A DNA stretch of 64,000 bases, taken from positions 210,043,934-210,107,933 of the forward strand of contig CP136063.1 in the NCBI GenBank assembly GCA_032622095.1, in the 5' to 3' direction. The notes under the pieces were generated by a model. It did no database searches, was not told the origin of the DNA, and was given only the letters and a program-made list of their open reading frames with translations. Within the stretch, counting starts at the first letter, position 1, and each line of letters starts with the position of its first letter. The stretch is from Siphonodentalium dalli. Taxonomy: Eukaryota > Mollusca > Scaphopoda > Gadilida > Siphonodentaliidae. The translations under genes were made by a program, and so were the position numbers. Below, one piece after another: positions 1 to 11,406 of this stretch.

Positions 1-217
1 TACTGTTCATCGGATGGGACGCCATCTGTCAATATCAGCATTCTAGCCACTCGCCGAGTGCCGTAGGGACATACAGTTGGAGAGCGGACCATCTTCACGT
101 TTCGCCCACTATAACACCTGTCTTACCTGGGTAACTAAAGGCTGGATTGTTTATTCTAGTGGTGTACTGTGAAGTAAATCTTTGGCATTTTCTTCCTGGA
201 TTATTGGTGTTTTCGCA

Positions 218-295
218 ATGGGACCTTTTACAAGGAAGTTCTTATTTCCTTTGGCGATTGTTACACTTCTAGTCACCATCACCGTGAATTCCCTG
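218..295 (+). CDS. First coding exon of a secreted-protein gene (signal peptide)
   Basis: The ATG at 218 sits in a favourable context (GCAATGG) and opens 26 codons that end exactly at a GTAAGT donor at 296. The encoded peptide has a basic start (TRK near residues 5-7), then a long hydrophobic core (about residues 8-23, FLFPLAIVTLLVTITV), then NSL. This is a textbook signal peptide. About 200 bases upstream look like 5' UTR. The exon ends in phase 0. The next exon I can propose is at 19168, which would make a first intron of about 18.9 kb filled with mobile elements. The mature product is not recognised. Splicing is inferred from consensus sites only; there is no transcript evidence. Confidence 0.6.
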
Positions 296-900
296 GTAAG
301 TATTATTTTGCACGCAACGTCTCGCGTTCAATTATAGTATAGTACTTCTACATTCATTATACTGTTGACTTCAGTTCTCATTTTATTATACATTATTTAT
401 AAGTGTCGACAGGTATATAAGCTTATACCAGCATGTGGTATTTTATTTCCGATTATGTTAACACCACGTGAGATACGCCTTCACGCTGTGCAAGGCCCAA
501 TTAACATCTTCACACATGTTGGATTTTCTTGTAATAAATTGAGTTGCTTGTTTTGATGATTTAACAATGTAGAACTACTTAATAACTGGTGTATTTTTAG
601 ATCATGGCACAAATCTCTACTCTGGCTACGCCAGTAGATATCATATTCCATCAGATCAAAAACGTTTTGAAGTTCTGATTGGGAACTTTATAACATTGAA
701 AAAAATAACACAGGTAATATATTTCTCAGTCTTTATACCTGAACCTTAACTCATTCTACTAACTTAATTATCCAAGTCAATTAACAAGTGTACATAGGAA
801 TGGTCTATTATTTCCAAGGATGTACAGGTAATATAAGCAGACTACAGATACATGTAACAGTGTAGAATGAGTCCTATTTATTGAGGGAAATATATAGAGG
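296..900. other. Intron-like stretch, no gene seen
   Basis: AT-rich sequence after the donor at 296. The 63-codon frame at 365-556 has no protein-like features. The stretch near 603-650 resembles part of 18790-18835 in reverse orientation (both contain an ACAAATCTCTAC core), so it may be a small dispersed repeat. Confidence 0.5.
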
Positions 901-1053
901 ATATCCACACTTTTTCAGTGGATATGGGTTATATCTCATGAGTGATGACAAAACATTGAATTTCCACGAGTGGCTTTAGCCACGAGTGGAAATTCAAATG
1001 TTTTGTCATCACGAATGAGATTTAACCCATATCCACTGAAAAAGTGTGGATAT
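901..1053. repeat. Foldback element with about 71-nt inverted arms
   Basis: The sequence starting ATATCCACACTTTTTCAG is mirrored by CTGAAAAAGTGTGGATAT at the other end. The arms pair almost continuously to a short loop (CTTTAG region near 973), with a small internal mismatch. The whole unit would fold into one long hairpin of MITE type. No transposase and no clear target duplication are visible. Confidence 0.7.
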
Positions 1054-1124
1054 TCTGTTTATTATATACTTTAGTTACTTGCCTATGGCCCCCAACGAAT
1101 GTCAATACATCAGAAATTTCACCA

Positions 1125-1198
1125 GTGGGATATCACTTATATCTCACTAGTGGGATATCACTTATATCTCACTAGTGGGATATCACTTATATCTCACT
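1125..1198. repeat. Three tandem copies of a 25-bp repeat
   Basis: The unit GTGGGATATCACTTATATCT plus CACTA occurs three times in a row with a 25-base period. Each unit is partly palindromic around GATATC and shares the GTGGGATAT-type sequence of the foldback just upstream. Confidence 0.75.
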
Positions 1199-2124
1199 GC
1201 TAAAACCTTTTAATTCATGGGCAAGTATATAATATAAGTTATTATCTGCACATTTCCTATGGGATAACTATTCTTAAAAGAAGCAGAATACCGGTGCCTA
1301 CGACCAACTAAAAGGAGAGGCTTAGGTTGCCAATGGTTGAGAGTGATAGCCAATCAGAAAACTCCATAATAAATTTAATGCGTGGCTTGGGGTTAAGAAA
1401 GCGTACCCGTGCCGTTTAAAGTCACAACCAGTGAGAACTATCCCTAAGAAAGGCGTGGTATAGGGTTCGGAAAGCGTACCGGTGCTGTTTAAAATGACGA
1501 CCAATAACGACTGTCGATGTCCCATATATCCGTTATATCACGTAGAAGGCCACTCCCTGTATTCTAGTAGCACGGAGGCGATACATATAGACCGTCCAAT
1601 GCCCTCCCGGGATGGTTGCCAACATTCTAAGTCCCTTGTTCGCGAGTCGTGAATCGGCGTTTTATTAAGTCCCTCCCACGACCCGACCGCTAAAGCCGCC
1701 GGTAGCGACGCACATCGACCGACGGAATCACTCCGCACCAACCACTATATACAGGTTATCATAACGCGGGATTGGTTCATAAACCCCGCCCAGCACGATC
1801 GGTACTCCCTCGGTCGGATAATTAGTGCGGGCATCAAATTATCTGATTATGAAATCAGACCACGCAACTCAACAAATCAATATCGAACTATTTTTTTTAA
1901 TCTTATTTCCGGAGCTTGTCAGCTGTTTTATAACAGAAACGTCTGCTATTTTTGGTCAGAGTGGTGGAAGCTTTTATAAACGTCGGTTCAACTATCTATT
2001 ATAATCTATATCTGAAAAGGAGTGCAATATTGCGAACACTACCCCAAAAGGACATCAAGATGTGTTGATTTAATGAGGATGCATGTATATATATAGATAT
2101 AATTGTATATTTAACCAAATACGT
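1199..2124. other. No gene seen
   Basis: Two weak direct repeats (AAAGCGTACC near 1398 and 1467) and no plausible coding frame. The short minus-strand frames at 1322-1525 and 1538-1741 lack any recognisable protein character. Confidence 0.5.
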
Positions 2125-2929
2125 GCATACAGATCCTTCAACTGCCACCGCAATGTGAGTTGATGGGTTAATCGCGTGATAATTAATGAGCGTTTGTATA
2201 TGACTCGTCGCTATTAAAGAGCGTTTGTTTACAATATCAACGCAACGTTATCGCTCGAAATTTAGCATCGAAAAAATTTAATTTCTTCCATCTAAAACAT
2301 AATTACGTGTTGGACTCTGTCATTTTAAGAATATATAAGTATTACACACAGACACACGATAAGTCTCAGCATAAAATTTTGAAAAATAAGAGTTTTATCG
2401 ACATAAATCGATTTGAATGGGAAATCCTATGTTAAAATTTAGCATCGAAATAATTTAATTTCTTCCATCTAAAACATAATTACGTGTTGGACTCTGTCAT
2501 TTTATGAATATATGAGGATTAAACGCAGACACACGAAGTCTTAGCTTAAAATTTTGAAAGATAAGAGTTTTATCGACATGAATCGATTTGAATGGGAAAT
2601 CCTATGTTAATAAATTTTAAGGCTCTGTGAGTGTTTTATGAGCGGTGACATCAATGTGAAATTTGTTATGTATGGTCAACTCGGGACGGGAAATATTTTT
2701 GTCGGGTTATTTTGTCCACCCAACAGACCGTGGGCGATATTTCGGGCATCAGCTGTGGCAGCGACGTGAAATTTGTTATGTATGGTCAACTCGGGACGGG
2801 GAATATTTGTGTCCGGTTATATGATAGCATGCTGTCCGCGTGCCTGTACGGGGTTACCTTGAAAAACAGAAATTATGGATCGACCAAAGCCATGGGACCA
2901 ATGCCGCCAGTGGCGGGCTAATCTGCTAG
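2125..2929 (+). mobile_element. Helitron-like short element, 3' part with hairpin and CTAG end
   Basis: Ends with a CCGCC-AGT-GGCGG hairpin, about 10 bases, and then CTAG at 2926-2929, followed by T. This is the terminal arrangement of Helitrons (hairpin plus CTRR). The body shares modules with the downstream copies (GAGCGTTTGT, GGTCAACTCGGGACGG). The 5' boundary is uncertain; 2125 is where recognisable family sequence begins. Confidence 0.5.
2258..2608. repeat. Tandem duplication, about 177-bp unit, two copies
   Basis: The segment beginning AAATTTAGCATCGAAA at 2258 is repeated at 2435 with a few substitutions and small indels; both copies end in GGGAAATCCTATGTT. It lies inside the Helitron-like element. 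Confidence 0.8.
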
Positions 2930-4230
2930 TCTCCTATATATTTTGAGAACTACGTATATAAATATATATGTGTGTATGTGTGTACTTTATAGAATCGAAA
3001 ACGGCTGCACCGATTGGGCTCAAACTTCCCATCTAAGGGTAAAAACCCACGGGAATGGTCGTAGCGGCTCAGAGCACCCGTTCTCCACTCTCAGTCACAC
3101 AAAAACGGCAATTCGGGGTTAATAGCGTTGATAGTTAAAGAGCGTTCGTATCCGCAGTGTCGTTGATAAAGATCTTCCATATTTGGGTTCGTTAACCGGT
3201 TAACGCTCTTTATTCCCTTCGGCTTTCGCGTACGGTTTTGTTTACATTATCTGGAACTCGCTTCTAGGAACGGGGGAGATTTTGTGTATTGCCGTGGCAA
3301 AATTATATCCCCACGGCAATTTTAATTCACATTCCCAACACCTAGCAGGGACAAATATCTATTAGCCAGCATCAAGGCGAGTCTTGTGACGTATTAATTC
3401 AAATGCTTTCGATCAAACAATATTCTCTGTCGCACTCATATTTCGTCTTCTCTACAAATCCACTGCAATCAACCTATTTTTAGAACGCAACACATGGTAC
3501 CAAAATTACGTCGCGTTGGTGACGGGATTAATTTCAATATGTCATGTTGGTAACAATGTCTAGCCGAGAATTCCTCAGACCTACAGACGAATGCGACCAG
3601 CAAAATTGGTCACTTGACCTCCCCATGAATATCTTCTGGGAAATTCCAGGGAATGCGTGCCCATTATCGGGCCATTGTGTGTGTCGCGGTCGCGCAATTT
3701 TAACACTTTCGAGGTAAATACACGTGGTTGTGAATTACGTCACGCCACGTGGATCCAGGCGGAAGTTAACCTGACCCTTCCGATACCGCGTACGTTAGTC
3801 ATACAGGAGTTATAGCGTGCGCATTATGTTTTTTGACTGACCGCAGTGGCCGATCCGCCTAATATGAAGATGTTATCAACTGTTACGGCAGTCCGTGGCC
3901 CACGGCAGTCAATTGCCGTGGCGAATATTAAAGCCTACGGCGATTGCCACGGCAATGCCGATTGCCGTGGTGAATGTGTGTCCTTTATAGACTCGAACCG
4001 ATTGAGCTCAAACTTGCTACCTACGGGAAGTGTCATGGACGGGTTAAATTGTGACCCCGACCTGACCTTGACCTTGAAAATTATCAATTCAAGGTCAAAT
4101 CGGGTAAAACTGGCGGATTTCGACGAAATTTTACACCTAGGTGCAGCATACGTGTCTCGGAAGCTGTTGCAATAGCTTTTTCAAACAAAGCCACGAGACG
4201 AACCACGCCAGTGGCGGGCTAACCTGCTAG
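2930..4230 (+). mobile_element. Helitron-like short element (unit 2 of the left array)
   Basis: Begins TCTCCTATATATTTTGAGAA directly after the CTAG of the previous unit and ends with GCCAGTGGCG hairpin, GGCTAACCTG and CTAG at 4227-4230. Contains a TG microsatellite near the 5' end and a module with CTTTATAGAATCGAAAACGG. No protein is encoded. The 109-codon frame at 3846-4175 is repeat sequence, since its second half recurs at 4740-4914. Confidence 0.6.
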
Positions 4231-4265
4231 TCTACTATTTATTTTGAAAACTACGTGTATAAATA

Positions 4266-4304
<39 letters not shown>

Positions 4305-4948
4305 TTTATAGAATCGAAAACGGCTGCACCGATTGACCTCAAACTTCCTATCTAAGGGTAAAAGCACACCGGACGCGTCGTCGTGGCGTTTTGGAGAAGC
4401 TCCGAGCACCCGTTCTCCACTCCCAGTCACTAAAACGGCACTGTGGGGTTAATCGCGTTGATAGTTAAAGAGCGGTTCGTATCCGCAGCGTTGATAAAGA
4501 GCGTATGCGTGTACTGTGATTCTTACGTCTGGGTCCAGGCGTGAGCGTGACTGTATCCAGACATGAGCGTGTTGTGTGATTCTTACGTACTTAGGGCTTC
4601 CTAGGAACGGGGGAGACAGTTTTTCCGCCCGAGGTGATCTTCACCTTGAAACGGGTACCCACAAATGATATATATATGTGTGTGTCCTTTATAGACTCGG
4701 ACCGATTGAGCTCAAACTTGCTACCTATGGGAACTTTTGTGCGGGAAGTGTCATGGACGGGTTAAATTGTGACCCCGACCTGACCTTGAACTTCAAAATG
4801 ATCAATTCAAGGTCAAATCAGGTAAAACTGGCGGATTTCGACGAAATTTTACACCTAGGTGCAGCATACGTGTCTCGGAAGCTGTTGCAATTGCTTTTTC
4901 GAACAAAGCCATGAGACGAACCACGCCAGTGGCGGGCTAACCTGCTAG
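4231..4948 (+). mobile_element. Helitron-like short element (unit 3 of the left array)
   Basis: Begins TCTACTATTTATTTTGAAAA and ends with hairpin plus CTAG at 4945-4948. Carries a TA microsatellite (4269-4308) and a second copy of the GGTCAAATC(A/G)GGTAAAACT module also seen at 4091. Confidence 0.65.
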
Positions 4949-5668
4949 TCTATTATATATTTTGAGAACTACGTATATATATATATGTGTGTGTATATGT
5001 GTGTATGTGGGTATGTGGGTACGTCATGGAATCGAAAACGCCTGGACAGATTGAGCTCAAATTTCGTATATAAGTGTAAAAACCCACGGGGATCGTCCAC
5101 GTCGCATTTTGGACAAGCTCTGAGCACCGATTCTCCACTCCCAATCATCAAAATCACCGCAAACGCCACTTCGGGGGTTAAGCCATCAACGATATTTATA
5201 TTGACCATATACGGAGTTGTTAACGACGAACGCTCTTTATTGCAATCGACGTGGCTAAACGACTAGCACCATGCGTCCGAAATACGGATGCGGGATAAGA
5301 AGCGTTTGTTTACAATTCAACGCAACCTTATCGCTCGAAATATTTTGCAGAGAGATTTCATGACGGGACGGGTACCATGAATTAACTCACTGAAAAAAAA
5401 AGAATGCGTTGTCTGTCGTTCCTAGGAAGGGGCGATTTCATCGGGTCAATTAGAATAAAAATTAAATAAATAGGTCAATTAGAATAAAAATTAAATAAAT
5501 ATTAAAAATTAAAAAAAAACATAAATTAAATTTAAAAAAACATTTTTAAATTAATATTAAAAAATTTAAAAAAAGAAATATTAAAATTTAAAAAACAATA
5601 TAAATAAAAAAATTTAAAAAAATGTCATGTTTCTGACCAACCACGCCAGTGGCGGGCTAACCTGCTAG
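4949..5668 (+). mobile_element. Helitron-like short element (unit 4 of the left array)
   Basis: Begins TCTATTATATATTTTGAGAA right after CTAG and ends with hairpin plus CTAG at 5665-5668. The interior holds an A/T-only stretch (5445-5625) of AAATTAAA-like sequence. Confidence 0.65.
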
Positions 5669-6900
5669 TCTACTATATATTTTGAGACTTCCGTATATAA
5701 ATATATGTGTGTGTATATATGTGTGTGTGTACTTCATAGAACCGAAAACGACTGGTCGGATCGAGCTCAAACTTCGTATATAAGGGTAAAAACCCACGGG
5801 GATCGTCTACGTCGCATTTTGGACAAGCTCTGAGCACTCATTCTCCACTCACAATCATCAAAATCACCGCAAACAGCACTTCGGGGTTAAGGCATCAACG
5901 ATCTTTATATTGACCGTATTTGGAGTTGTTAACCGACTAACACTCTGTATTGCCATCGACGTTGCTAAACGTTACCCATGCGTACGAAACTACGGATGCA
6001 AAACGCGAAATTCATTTATCTCGATTAAAAGGCAGAATTAACGTGTTGTGTGACACATTTTCAATCATACCTCTTTTAGGGACGGGTACTGCGTGTTGTG
6101 TGAAAACAAAAAAAATGCGTGTTGTGTGATTCTTATGTCTGTCGTTCCTAGGCCCAGGGGAAATTTTCATCGGGTCAGTTTTTCCGCCCGATGTACCTTA
6201 AATCATACCTCTTTTAGGGACGGGTACTGCGTGTTGTGTGATTCTTATGTCTTCTTCGCAAAAACCAAAAATTAAATTAAAAAATTAATCCAAAAAATTA
6301 ATTCAAAAATCCAGTAAATTAAAAATGCACATTTAACTCATGTTATAAACAAAAAAATTATATTAACTCATTGAAAAAAAAAATTAAATTCAAAAATTTA
6401 TTTAAAAATTAATTAAAAATTAATTAAAAATATTAAAAAGTGTCATCACACCGCTTCTGAGAACGTCCGAGCACTCATTCACCCTTCAACTGCCACCGTA
6501 ATGGGGATTGATGGGTTAATCGCGTGATAATTAATGAGCGATTGTATATGAGGCGTCGCTATTAAAGAGCGTTTATCAACTTTAGTGAAAATATACGGCA
6601 TTTGCCGTCTCGGAAACTGGGGATATCGAGACGAAATTCCGTACTTATGGGTTCCACGGAACGGGGGAGATTTTCGTCGGGTCAGTTTGTCCGCCCGATG
6701 TGACCTTGACCTTGAAACGGGTACCCACAAATGACCTTGGGAGATATCTCGGTAGTCAGCGGTGACATCGATGTGAAATTTGTTATGTATGGTCAACTCG
6801 GGACGGGAAATATTTTTGTCGAGTTATTTTGTCCACCCAAAATGTCCTTGACACGAGTACCCGCAAATGACCCTGGGTGATATTTCGGGCATCAGCGGTT
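5669..6900 (+). mobile_element. Helitron-like short element (unit 5), 3' end not found
   Basis: Begins TCTACTATATATTTTGAGAC at the preceding CTAG junction. Family modules continue to about 6900 (GGGCATCAGCGG), but no hairpin-CTAG terminus follows, so the 3' end is truncated or fused. Two near-repeats of CTTTTAGGGACGGGTACTGC occur at 6074 and 6213. Confidence 0.5.
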
Positions 6901-7177
6901 TTATGGGCAAACTTACCATAATATTTCATTTCTGATTGTTTCGGTATGTTATGCTTACAAAAATTATATTATGATCCATGAATAATGACACATCATGGAA
7001 AACATTTCTCTATGCATATCACTGTGTGTTTTAGTCTAGTTGAACGGGATTCCATCAGGTTCCCTGGATTGTATGCTGAAACCCAAATGCCCATGCAAGC
7101 TGGAACCAAAATTACTCATGTTCCAGGAATCAGATTTCCAATTAAATCGAATGACTCTCAAACTTATCACTTTTGGC

Positions 7178-7430
7178 AGCTATTTCGTGTTATAAATCTC
7201 TACTCGAGCTACGGCCATATAAATCGTATTAGGTAAATACTTTCTTTGTTAATATTCATTCCTCAATAATATACAGTAGGTCTTTGTCAGGGCTCGTATG
7301 CTTTTTGCAACTTTTGTGAGATGATATCGCAATAAATGATGACGTCTAAAAGAGTACAACCGTTTAATTTTCGCTTATGACTTGTATACACGTAACAAGC
7401 TAAATAATACACACACACATAAATATATAT
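7178..7430. repeat. Left copy of a perfect 253-bp direct duplication flanking the LINE
   Basis: Identical base for base to 13873-14125 as far as I can read, from AGCTATTTCGTG to TAAATATATAT. The copies lie immediately outside the two ends of the LINE, in the position of a target-site duplication, although far longer than usual for an APE-type LINE. Confidence 0.85.
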
Positions 7431-7821
7431 ATATATATCTTTATTGTCCTCCATTGGTGGAGAGTTGTTATATAATATAAATACAGTTTATCACAGTAGC
7501 ATCACAAAAGCAAACATATATACAAGTACTGACATGAACAAAATGTTACATAATAATAAGGAAATATCCAAAATATTTACAGTTAGTTTTGGCACGCACA
7601 AAATGCGAAGTCACACATGTATACCGCAATCACGCAGAGACATCCACTAACATTGACACATATACACCTGGTATACCCAGCATCACACACATTCTCTCAC
7701 ACTCTCTCATACAAACACGCGCACACACACGAACGCACACACATGTTGTCCACTCAGACAAACATTCACACAAAAGAACAGATGAGAGAACACTACATGC
7801 ACTAGCTGCTTCTATTGGTAG

Positions 7822-10800
7822 TTATACATCAAGTGGTTGTTGATCAGGTATAATGGTATCCGAATAACGACCATCATGTTGAAGGTGGAAGCAATACCAT
7901 AGTTTTATGCTCGATTTTGCAAAGAATCGCAAGACGAAATGAAAAGAGTTAGTTCCATCTTCAAGAACTTCAGATGGAACTTTTCCCAAAAATACTGCTA
8001 GTTGCGAGCACTTAGGTAGGGAATCTAGGAATATGAAGACGTTTATTCCGAATGTGTTGATGATATCATACCAAATTGCGTTGCGTGCACTTGCAATAGA
8101 TGCACATTCTATTAATACATGATTAATTAAGCACTGGTATAGCTTGTTACAAAATTTACAACACCCACTATCACCGTAGGCTGTGTGAGCTATCAACCGG
8201 ACAAGAAAGAGATAAGTGAATTTCTCCTCCGGATATAGCCTACACGTTCGCCATATGAGTGAAGACGTCAGAGAGGCTTGCATTAGCCCATATTGTCTTA
8301 AGTTATTTTCTGCAGTTATGGAAGATCTCCACCGTTCGTCGTCTGATTTGTGTACTTCAGTTTTCACGGTATGTTTCCACGACTCTTTAGATGGAAAGAT
8401 GCCAGTCTGTGCAAAGACTGCGAGGTACTCGTGTAAGTTGTATTTATGTAAAACATGGACTATATCTGCAATGAATGATTTCTGATTACAACATAATTCA
8501 ATAATATAACTGTGCAATCTCATCAGGAATAACATTTTGGCAGTTTTACAAACATCAAGCCTACACAAGGTAGCAAATAGACTCAGCTTTCTTTTGTCAA
8601 TGAATGATGTAAGTTCACTGCAACCTACAAGACCCTGTACAATGCATGTGCGAGTATGTGCCGGAAACCCTTGCATATTTTTGAGACAGAAGCGGTGAGC
8701 CTTTTCGAGAAAGGTATAATCAGTATTAGACAAGCCCCACATTAGCTCGCTACCGTACAGGGCCTTGGGGATCACAATTGACTTATATATTTTAAGACAG
8801 CTGTCTGGAGTTATGCCTCCAGCATAAACACCTGCATTCGTCAAGGATAGATAGGTCCCTCTAAGTTTTGTGCAAACACTGTTGACCAGTTTAGAATTGA
8901 AGCTAATTTTTTCTATATTGATGCCCAAGTGTTTTCCAGAGGAGACTTCTTCGATAATGGTATTGCCAAATTGCCATGAACGCTGAGCTTTCGCAAATTC
9001 TTTTTGCGATTCATTAAATACTATTATGAAAGTTTTCGACGAGTTATATAAGTATCTCCATTTTGTACTATACTTCAGACATATAGAACATAGTGTAGTA
9101 AGTCCAGTTTCAGATAATGACAGCAAGGCCATGTCATCTGCCTGTACTGGCGATGTGCAGTTTATTCCATTCAGATGAAGTCCACAGGAAGAATTTGTAA
9201 GATCTTCAATTAGATCGTCCACATATATCATATATAATAGAGGCGATAGAATCGACCCTTGTCTGGCTCCCTGTAGGATATCGAACCAGTTGGATGTAGA
9301 TTGCCTATATTTCACACAACATTTTATACCAGATAAGAGCGATTTGAATACATGCCACATTTGGCCGTCAAAGCCCCTCTTGTGCAGTTTCAACAGCAAT
9401 CCATTTAGCCACACAGAATCAAAAGCCTTACGTACGTCTAAAAAACAAGAGAATAATTTACTATGTGATTCTTTGGTATAAGTTATACACTCCTGTAGTA
9501 AATAGGATGTTGCCATGCAACTAACACCACGTTGGAATCCATGCTGTAGTGAATTGACTGTTATTAGTGTTGGTGTGTATGTTTGCATGCGCACAAGAAG
9601 GACTTTTTCAAATAATTTATATAACGAAGGCATAATGGTGATAGGTCTGTAACTATCAAATGCATGCATGGGCTTCTTGCCACCCTTGTACAAAGAAATC
9701 ATTACTCCTTTCTTTGCACTCTCAGGTACATGTGCATATTGAAGCATTTTACTGTACATATAACAGAGTCTGTGCATGAGTGGCGAGCCACTATATAAGA
9801 TGTGCTCATTGGCTATTAAGTCATATCCCATTGCCTTATTTTTATTGAGCTTTGGGATAATATTGGTCAGCTCCGATTCAGTAATGGGATTGCAAAGAAC
9901 ACCGTCTACAATATTTGTTGATTTTGATTTTTCCTGCGAAGATACGAAATTGTTGACAAATTCAAAATGGACTGGGTCAAAACTCTCATCTTGCATGGGA
10001 AGAAACAAGTTTGCGTAATATGAGCCCCATGCATTTGATATGTCGCAATTGCTGCGGAGCGTTTCTCCGTTATGTATGAAGTGCGGAGATGAAAGAGTAT
10101 TGCGCATTTTGCGTTTTGCATTAAAAATGCGGAAAAATGAATCCTGATCAACTTCTGCGCATTTGTCAATTTCTGCATCACGTTCGCGCATGAATTTTTC
10201 TGACTGTTTACGATGTTCTCGTCTGAATTCGCGCTTGGCCTCTTTATATTGAATGAAGGAATTAGATGATTCGTCACGAGGCCGACCTTCAGCTATCCAC
10301 GTTCTGCGACAAGAGCGCATGCTATAGTGAGTAGCTTTCAACGTATCGTTCCAGTATGGTTTCACGTGACTTCTGAATTTTATTTTTGGGACGACTTTTG
10401 AGGCGTTATTAAGGGCAGAGATTATTGCGTCATAATAGTGATCCAAAGAAGTTATATCGGTGATTTCAAATTTAGGGCAGTTATTTTCTACATCGGTTGA
10501 GAATGTTTCAGCGAGGGATGAATTTGAACACAGAGCTGACCATTTCATTTTGAATGAACACATATTATGTGACGAATAGCTCACTGGAGCACACACCGAT
10601 TCATCCATATGCAATACAATTGGTCGATGTGTAGATACGTCAATACTTTCATCAATTAGAATGTCTACCATTTGTATTTTATATTCCATAGACTTATGCA
10701 TGAGGAAATGATCAATTATTGACCCCGATTCGGGCGACATAGGAGGAACGAAGGTTTTCACAGGAGTTGCTTTGAACGTGTTTTCAATCGGAGAGAAGAC

Positions 10801-11367
10801 ACCTTTGTCGTTATAGAGGTACGAGAGAGCGACACTTCGTGGATTTGCTCTTAGTGAGTTGGCATTGAAATCACCCATAACAACAACAGTTCCAAGTGGG
10901 CGATACGAGTCAAATATATTGGTAACTTTCTGCATATAATTGGAAAAGAGATCATGTGAATGGTTGGATGAGGGAAGATATACTTGGAAAATATAATAAA
11001 AATTCCCTTCACCAGCATGCACCTGAATGCCAATTATACGGTCGTCGGATGTATCTATAATTGAGACAACATTGTTCCAGCGCTTGTGCCAAAATAAAGC
11101 GACTCCAGCTTTCGGTCGACCTCTTTTATTTACGCCGACCATGGACGCATCACACACTGTATGAGAAATGTAATATTGGGATAAGTACTGCATAAATGAT
11201 GAGTTTGAATCTCGCAGCCAGTGTTCTGATACACCGCATATATCAATGTTCTGGTTGTCCAAGATCTTTGATAGATATGATGAAGAAGAGAAAATACCAG
11301 TTGCATTCCACGACATGAGCGTAATCATGATGAAAATATATATAGTTAGTGACCTGAGAATCGTCAT
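7822..11367 (-). CDS. LINE ORF2: APE endonuclease and reverse transcriptase
   Basis: An intact 1181-residue frame. Residues about 15-250 are an apurinic/apyrimidinic-type endonuclease: SWNATG (N21), SEHW (E48), VVMGDFNAN (about 163-170), SIIDHF (D219, H220) and STHRP (H247). The reverse transcriptase spans about 500-800: motif A CFLDVRKAFD (D644), motif B LQGARQGSILSPLL, and motif C QADDMAL (D744, D745). A C-terminal CKFC...H...C cluster resembles the zinc knuckle of many LINEs. It would nick target DNA and prime cDNA synthesis from the 3' end of the element RNA. No frameshift or stop interrupts it. The first ATG in frame sits about 17 residues before the endonuclease core, so the true start may be slightly downstream. 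Confidence 0.92.
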   Translation of the reverse strand: MTILRSLTIYIFIMITLMSWNATGIFSSSSYLSKILDNQNIDICGVSEHWLRDSNSSFMQYLSQYYISHTVCDASMVGVNKRGRPKAGVALFWHKRWNNVVSIIDTSDDRIIGIQVHAGEGNFYYIFQVYLPSSNHSHDLFSNYMQKVTNIFDSYRPLGTVVVMGDFNANSLRANPRSVALSYLYNDKGVFSPIENTFKATPVKTFVPPMSPESGSIIDHFLMHKSMEYKIQMVDILIDESIDVSTHRPIVLHMDESVCAPVSYSSHNMCSFKMKWSALCSNSSLAETFSTDVENNCPKFEITDITSLDHYYDAIISALNNASKVVPKIKFRSHVKPYWNDTLKATHYSMRSCRRTWIAEGRPRDESSNSFIQYKEAKREFRREHRKQSEKFMRERDAEIDKCAEVDQDSFFRIFNAKRKMRNTLSSPHFIHNGETLRSNCDISNAWGSYYANLFLPMQDESFDPVHFEFVNNFVSSQEKSKSTNIVDGVLCNPITESELTNIIPKLNKNKAMGYDLIANEHILYSGSPLMHRLCYMYSKMLQYAHVPESAKKGVMISLYKGGKKPMHAFDSYRPITIMPSLYKLFEKVLLVRMQTYTPTLITVNSLQHGFQRGVSCMATSYLLQECITYTKESHSKLFSCFLDVRKAFDSVWLNGLLLKLHKRGFDGQMWHVFKSLLSGIKCCVKYRQSTSNWFDILQGARQGSILSPLLYMIYVDDLIEDLTNSSCGLHLNGINCTSPVQADDMALLSLSETGLTTLCSICLKYSTKWRYLYNSSKTFIIVFNESQKEFAKAQRSWQFGNTIIEEVSSGKHLGINIEKISFNSKLVNSVCTKLRGTYLSLTNAGVYAGGITPDSCLKIYKSIVIPKALYGSELMWGLSNTDYTFLEKAHRFCLKNMQGFPAHTRTCIVQGLVGCSELTSFIDKRKLSLFATLCRLDVCKTAKMLFLMRLHSYIIELCCNQKSFIADIVHVLHKYNLHEYLAVFAQTGIFPSKESWKHTVKTEVHKSDDERWRSSITAENNLRQYGLMQASLTSSLIWRTCRLYPEEKFTYLFLVRLIAHTAYGDSGCCKFCNKLYQCLINHVLIECASIASARNAIWYDIINTFGINVFIFLDSLPKCSQLAVFLGKVPSEVLEDGTNSFHFVLRFFAKSSIKLWYCFHLQHDGRYSDTIIPDQQPLDV

Positions 11368-11406
11368 ACTGTTGATGAGCGAACGCTTGTTTGAGAGGGA
11401 CGTAAA

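Noticed and set aside
3846-4175. 109-codon plus-strand frame
   Set aside because: Lies in Helitron-like repeat DNA; its C-terminal half is duplicated at 4740-4914 as repeat sequence.
7589-7843. Plus-strand frame rich in THT/HTR
   Set aside because: CA-rich LINE 3' UTR read in antisense; low complexity.
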